9,330 nucleotides of DNA from Nitrososphaerales archaeon TH5895 (lineage in GTDB: Archaea > Thermoproteota > Nitrososphaeria > Nitrososphaerales > Nitrososphaeraceae): contig JAATVS010000334.1 in the NCBI GenBank assembly GCA_014523695.1, positions 1 through 9,330 of the forward strand, in the 5' to 3' direction. A model generated the notes under the pieces. It saw only the letters and a program-made list of their open reading frames with translations, was not told the origin of the DNA and did no database searches. The translations under genes and the position numbers were made by a program. Below, one piece after another: positions 6,544 through 9,330 of this stretch; positions within the stretch are counted from its first letter, which is position 1, and each line of letters starts with the position of its first letter.

Positions 6544-6557
6544 TCTTCATATGAAGA
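6544..6557. promoter_or_regulatory. 14-bp perfect palindrome in the glycosyltransferase promoter
   Basis: TCTTCATATGAAGA is perfectly self-complementary and is centred about 31 bp before the ATG at 6519, where a TATA box would lie (core CATATG). A dimeric repressor bound here would block TBP access. It also supports the upstream start of the glycosyltransferase over Met58, which lacks an AT-rich box at the right distance. Confidence 0.35.
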
Positions 6558-6693
6558 CAATCAACTATCAGCAAACCGTCGCTCCTTGAAATGAATTCTT
6601 GCTCCTTTGAGATGTTTGTTCAACTCCATGATCTGTGCGGTTGCATCTTGGATCCTCCTTAGCTCCTTAGATTATCCATCTTTAAGATCTCCA

Positions 6694-6719
6694 CTGTGTG
6701 TGGGACTTCTGGCACACAG
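6694..6719. repeat. inverted repeat, 7-bp arms
   Basis: CTGTGTG (6694-6700) and CACACAG (6713-6719) pair perfectly around a 12-nt loop. A second hairpin follows 15 nt later. There is no T-run after it, so a terminator is unlikely. Confidence 0.4.
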
Positions 6720-6734
6720 GCATTATGATTCTGT

Positions 6735-6751
6735 CAGCCTGAGTGAGGCTG
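6735..6751. repeat. inverted repeat, 6-bp GC-rich arms
   Basis: CAGCCT (6735-6740), loop GAGTG, AGGCTG (6746-6751). It is GC-rich against an AT-rich background and, with the preceding hairpin, could form a two-stem RNA; no promoter was identified. Confidence 0.4.
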
Positions 6752-6779
6752 GATTGAACTTGTTTTTATGGAAGAAATA

Positions 6780-6843
6780 TTCTCCAGTACTTTTTCTTTA
6801 TTGACATTATTCTATACCATGGATTGGGTTGTTTCTCCAGTAC
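6780..6843 (+). repeat. 11-bp direct repeat pair
   Basis: TTCTCCAGTAC occurs at 6780-6790 and 6833-6843, 53 bp apart start to start. The copies do not extend further. They lie either side of the left arm of the 13-bp inverted repeat (6812-6824). Confidence 0.4.
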
Positions 6844-7098
6844 GTAGCTTAGGACTTGGAAATCCGAAATATTATAGGGTTGGAAATATGAAAATAAATC
6901 GCTACTGATAGAATTCTGGACAATTGACACAGATGCATCTGTGGCATTCCATCTCTGTTTGGGCTATTAACTCTTAATTAGAAGGCACAATATAGAAATG
7001 TGAGAAAACTTAGTAGTCAAAGCGAATACAGTTATATACTACTGTACTGCATACGTTAAGAGCTCAAGAGATGCAAGGAATGGTGATCCATGGTATAG
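6812..7098. repeat. 13-bp perfect inverted repeat, arms 261 bp apart
   Basis: CTATACCATGGAT at 6812-6824 and its exact reverse complement ATCCATGGTATAG at 7086-7098. The arms do not extend with mismatches. This could be the ends of a small decayed element, but no target duplication was seen and chance is possible. Confidence 0.4.
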
Positions 7099-7134
7099 TA
7101 CTATTGAAAATATAAATGGTGGGGCTCAAGAGAT
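7062..7134 (+). repeat. 11-bp direct repeat pair
   Basis: GCTCAAGAGAT at 7062-7072 and 7124-7134, 62 bp apart start to start, flanking the right arm of the 13-bp inverted repeat. Confidence 0.4.
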
Positions 7135-7297
7135 AGAACCCAACGTATTTTGTTAATTCCCTAAAACCGAAAGAAATTAAAAATGATTATAAATTGTAAA
7201 TTGATTAACCCAAGTTGGTGGTGGTGTTTGCTCATACAAGCATCATCGCAAAATTAGATACCTAAATCATAAAACCTATCTAAACAATATGGCGGAT

Positions 7298-7321
7298 ATT
7301 TTCCATAATTAGATGGAAAAT
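7298..7321. promoter_or_regulatory. 9-bp-arm inverted repeat upstream of the lipase gene
   Basis: ATTTTCCAT (7298-7306), 6-nt spacer AATTAG, ATGGAAAAT (7313-7321), ending 65 bp before the lipase ATG. It could be an operator for a dimeric regulator or a hairpin in a longer leader. No clear TATA box lies at the usual distance before the ATG at 7387, so the transcript may start further upstream. Confidence 0.4.
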
Positions 7322-7386
7322 GATGTAAATACTTCCTCTAAGGTTTTGGAATGAAAACTGGAAGTTGTAAATGCTACGATTAAAAG

Positions 7387-9078
7387 ATGGATGATCCATT
7401 CATATTTGATAGGAAACTAGATAAACATTATGATAATATACATAACATGTTAAAAAATAGGCCTTCAGCTCCTCAAAGAGCACTAGTCTTTCAAGGAGGC
7501 GGTTCATGGGGAGCATATGAAGCGGGTGTGTTTCACGTTTTATATCATTGGATTAAGAAGGACTTGCCAGAAGATGAGAATGTATTCGATATAATTGCAG
7601 GAACTTCAATAGGTGCAATTAATGCTTCTATAATTATAAATTATTTTCTAGAGCAAAAACCGGAAAGTACTACTTTAACAAAAGAAGAGTTACCTGGAAA
7701 AGTCCTAAAATATTGGGAAGGATCTCCCGAAAAATTATTACGCTTTTGGAAAGAGATTTCTTCATATTCTATCTTGGATTATCCGTTATTTTTGCTAAAA
7801 TATACTTGGGATTTTTATAAAAATATGTCTGCTCAAATGTTTCCATACTATAAGGATTTCATAGATTCAATTATTTCCGGCGAGTCATTAAGAAGATATT
7901 ATTCTACACAGAAAAGAATAGTATCTGGGGAACCACATGTCTTTAGTCCACTATTTTTTCCTCCCTTCCCCACACCTTTGTTTAATAAATTCTTTGATTA
8001 CTCGTCATCAGCATGGTGGTATCAATATAGTAATCAACCATTGAAAGAATTTATTCTAGATTTTGCACCTAAACTAAAATATGATGATTATAAAGAGGGA
8101 GGCATAACAACAGATATTGAATATACTGAACCAAGATTCCTTTTAGTTGCAGCAAATATTGAAAATTCTAAACCAGTAACATTTGATAGTTATGATAAAA
8201 GTGGTATCACCATAGAACATGTTCTTGCTAGTGCTGCAATACCTATTAACTACCCATATGTCGATATTAATGGGAATAAATATTGGGATGGAGGAATATT
8301 GAGTAACACTCCATTGAGAGAACTCATTAGTTGTCATAACACCTTCTGGAAAAAGGATGATACTGAAAAAACGCTAACTTTCGATAAATGGGATGATTTT
8401 TATCAAATACAAAAAGAAAATAGTATTCCAGATCTTTCGTTGACTATAGTTAATTTGCATCCTGAATCAGAAGAAGGAGATCACATACCAACATTATACG
8501 ATTATGATATGACAAAAGATAGAGAAAACGATATACGTTTTCATGACAAAACTGACTATGACGTAAAGCTAGCGCAAGATGTGTCTGATTACCATGATTT
8601 TGCAAGAGATATGGCACAATTAGCAAGTGATGCTATTAAAGAGATTGTAGATAAAGATGATACTGTTAATGGTCTTAAAAAAAGATTCGAAAATATAATG
8701 AATACTAAACAAAGAGCCCTGACAAGAACAACTAAAGAAAGATATTTTTCAGATTTAATATACAAGAGATTTGATATTTGTGATGTCATAAAAATACAGA
8801 GAAAAGATGACATTCATACCATTTCAAATAAGATATTCGATTTCTCTTCAACTACTATCTTAAACCTAATAGAAGAAGGAGAAAGAGACGCATTAAAGGA
8901 GATTGTAGCACATGAACTAGAAAAAATGGAAAAAGAAGGTGTACAAGAGCAAACCGTTAGAAATGACAGAATTAATAACCAATTGGGAAAGTTTATTGAA
9001 GATGTAGAAATTGAACTTACAGAAGACGATGAATATATTATCCAATGTGCCAAAAACGAACTAATAGAAAAAACATGA
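7387..9078 (+). CDS. patatin-like phospholipase (acyl hydrolase)
   Basis: 563 residues, ATG at 7387. Patatin-type lipases cleave acyl ester bonds of lipids with a Ser-Asp dyad. Visible are the oxyanion loop GGGSWG (37-42, in LVFQGGGSWGAYEAG), nucleophile elbow GTSIG with Ser74 (72-76), and the dyad Asp301 in WDGG (300-303), followed by LSNTPLREL. Further blocks seem family-specific: RRYYSTQK (169-176), NQPLKEF (216-222), VTFDSYD (264-270), IPDLSLTIVNLHP (347-359) and a charged, mostly helical C-terminus (about 365-563). I recall similar long patatins in Nitrososphaerales. All catalytic elements are present, so it is probably active. No signal peptide or membrane helix is evident, suggesting a cytoplasmic enzyme. 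The gene is markedly A/T-rich in third codon positions compared with its neighbours, hinting at separate acquisition. No cyclic-nucleotide synthase is nearby, so nothing links it to CBASS-type defence. Confidence 0.93.
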   Translation: MDDPFIFDRKLDKHYDNIHNMLKNRPSAPQRALVFQGGGSWGAYEAGVFHVLYHWIKKDLPEDENVFDIIAGTSIGAINASIIINYFLEQKPESTTLTKEELPGKVLKYWEGSPEKLLRFWKEISSYSILDYPLFLLKYTWDFYKNMSAQMFPYYKDFIDSIISGESLRRYYSTQKRIVSGEPHVFSPLFFPPFPTPLFNKFFDYSSSAWWYQYSNQPLKEFILDFAPKLKYDDYKEGGITTDIEYTEPRFLLVAANIENSKPVTFDSYDKSGITIEHVLASAAIPINYPYVDINGNKYWDGGILSNTPLRELISCHNTFWKKDDTEKTLTFDKWDDFYQIQKENSIPDLSLTIVNLHPESEEGDHIPTLYDYDMTKDRENDIRFHDKTDYDVKLAQDVSDYHDFARDMAQLASDAIKEIVDKDDTVNGLKKRFENIMNTKQRALTRTTKERYFSDLIYKRFDICDVIKIQRKDDIHTISNKIFDFSSTTILNLIEEGERDALKEIVAHELEKMEKEGVQEQTVRNDRINNQLGKFIEDVEIELTEDDEYIIQCAKNELIEKT

Positions 9079-9287
9079 CATGTATTGAGTATGACTGATT
9101 CCGTTATCTGATGTAACAGATATAGCATTACACTGACTGATTGAAAGAGACAAAGCAAATTATAATTTGAATACTGTGAATAGCGGTGATGAGAGGCTTA
9201 TTGTTTTACAACTAAAGGAAATGTATTGAAATAAAAAATATGGAAGGAAAGGGGATCGCTTAATTATTTTCTAAGCTTACTTATTTT
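9079..9287. other. AT-rich spacer after the lipase gene
   Basis: No gene. A small inverted repeat TATCTG-ATGTAA-CAGATA (9105-9122) lies 27 bp after the lipase stop, flanked by two copies of GACTGATT (9093-9100, 9135-9142). It is not followed by a T-run, so its role as a terminator is doubtful. Confidence 0.35.
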
Positions 9288-9299
9288 CTAATTTTCTAA
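9264..9299 (+). repeat. short AT-rich direct repeats
   Basis: TTATTTTCTAA occurs at 9264-9274 and 9281-9291, followed by a partial copy TTTTCTAA at 9292-9299. Low-complexity sequence; probably slippage. Confidence 0.4.
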
Positions 9300-9330
9300 T
9301 TCCTTGATTCTTTCAGTTACTCCCTGAACT
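9288..9330 (-). CDS. possible C-terminal end of a gene cut by the window edge
   Basis: On the minus strand the frame entering from the right edge reads VQGVTERIKELEN and stops at 9288-9290. The charged, coiled-coil-like character resembles a protein C-terminus, but 13 codons cannot prove coding. Confidence 0.25.
   Translation of the reverse strand, partial: VQGVTERIKELEN

Larger units (their letters stand above)
6520..7386. other. 867-bp spacer rich in short repeats, no convincing gene
   Basis: Between the divergent glycosyltransferase and lipase genes. A minus-strand frame without an early ATG at 6561-6671 (36 codons, containing ELRRIQDATAQIMELNKHL, coiled-coil-like, ending RRFADS) may be the end of a lost gene. 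The opposite strand has an ATG frame at 6607-6804 (65 residues, Leu/Ser/Cys-rich) that I regard as chance. A 16-residue minus frame at 6902-6952 (MECHRCICVNC...) is Cys-rich. Two hairpin-like inverted repeats (6694-6719, 6735-6751), a distant 13-bp inverted repeat, two 11-bp direct repeats and an inverted repeat before the lipase gene are listed separately. No tRNA-like fold was found. Confidence 0.45.

Noticed and set aside
6607..6804. 65-residue plus-strand open frame in the spacer
   Set aside because: No promoter, no recognised motif, overlaps the two hairpins, composition unlike neighbouring genes.
6902..6952. 16-residue Cys-rich minus frame (MECHRCICVNC...) resembling a zinc knuckle
   Set aside because: Too short to separate from chance and not part of a longer frame.
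7112..7155. Possible tRNA-like fold around GGGGCTCAAGAGATAGAACCC
   Set aside because: No cloverleaf, anticodon arm or T-arm consensus could be built.
7387..9078. Patatin as CBASS (CapV-like) defence effector
   Set aside because: No nucleotidyltransferase, ubiquitin-like or HORMA genes within the window; the protein better matches long patatins of Nitrososphaerales.
8814..9158. 114-residue minus-strand open frame under the lipase gene end
   Set aside because: Antisense shadow of the charged lipase C-terminus; Ser/Leu/Ile-rich, no domain.

Overview
The window looks like an accessory stretch of an ammonia-oxidising archaeon (Nitrososphaerota, most like Nitrososphaera or Nitrosocosmicus). The clues are an integrase of the thaumarchaeal type (tyrosine recombinase core plus C-terminal zinc ribbon), a lysine/arginine-rich protein with an ATP-cone, a large patatin-like lipase of the kind common in these archaea, AT-rich TATA-like boxes about 25-32 bp before several starts, few Shine-Dalgarno sites, and low coding density (roughly two thirds). 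The assignment rests on recognition of protein character; no rRNA, tRNA or housekeeping marker is present to fix it.

Layout. 92-634 (-) encodes a four-helix membrane protein that looks like the N-terminal half of a larger thaumarchaeal membrane protein. 635-1600 is mostly gene debris; its clearest piece is a small membrane-anchored protein gene (962-1235, -) broken by a 4-bp tandem duplication. 1707-2036 (+) encodes an unrecognised small protein whose true start may lie at 1634 behind a 1-nt frameshift. It converges on the integrase gene (2057-3391, -) with 20 bp between them. 3867-4586 (-) encodes the basic ATP-cone protein, followed by a T-rich terminator candidate. 5083-6519 (-) encodes a GT-B (GT4-like) glycosyltransferase with a 14-bp palindrome in its promoter. 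6520-7386 has no convincing gene but holds several inverted and direct repeats. 7387-9078 (+) encodes a full-length patatin-like phospholipase that is visibly more AT-rich than its neighbours. A possible gene end on the minus strand touches the right edge.

The genes do not form an operon: every one has its own long upstream spacer, strands alternate, and no shared pathway is evident. The mix of integrase, orphan genes, frameshifted and truncated genes and an AT-rich lipase gene fits a decaying integrated element or a recombination-prone accessory region rather than one functional system. The most interesting item is the ATP-cone fused to a long polybasic disordered tail, which could be a nucleotide-responsive nucleic-acid-binding protein.
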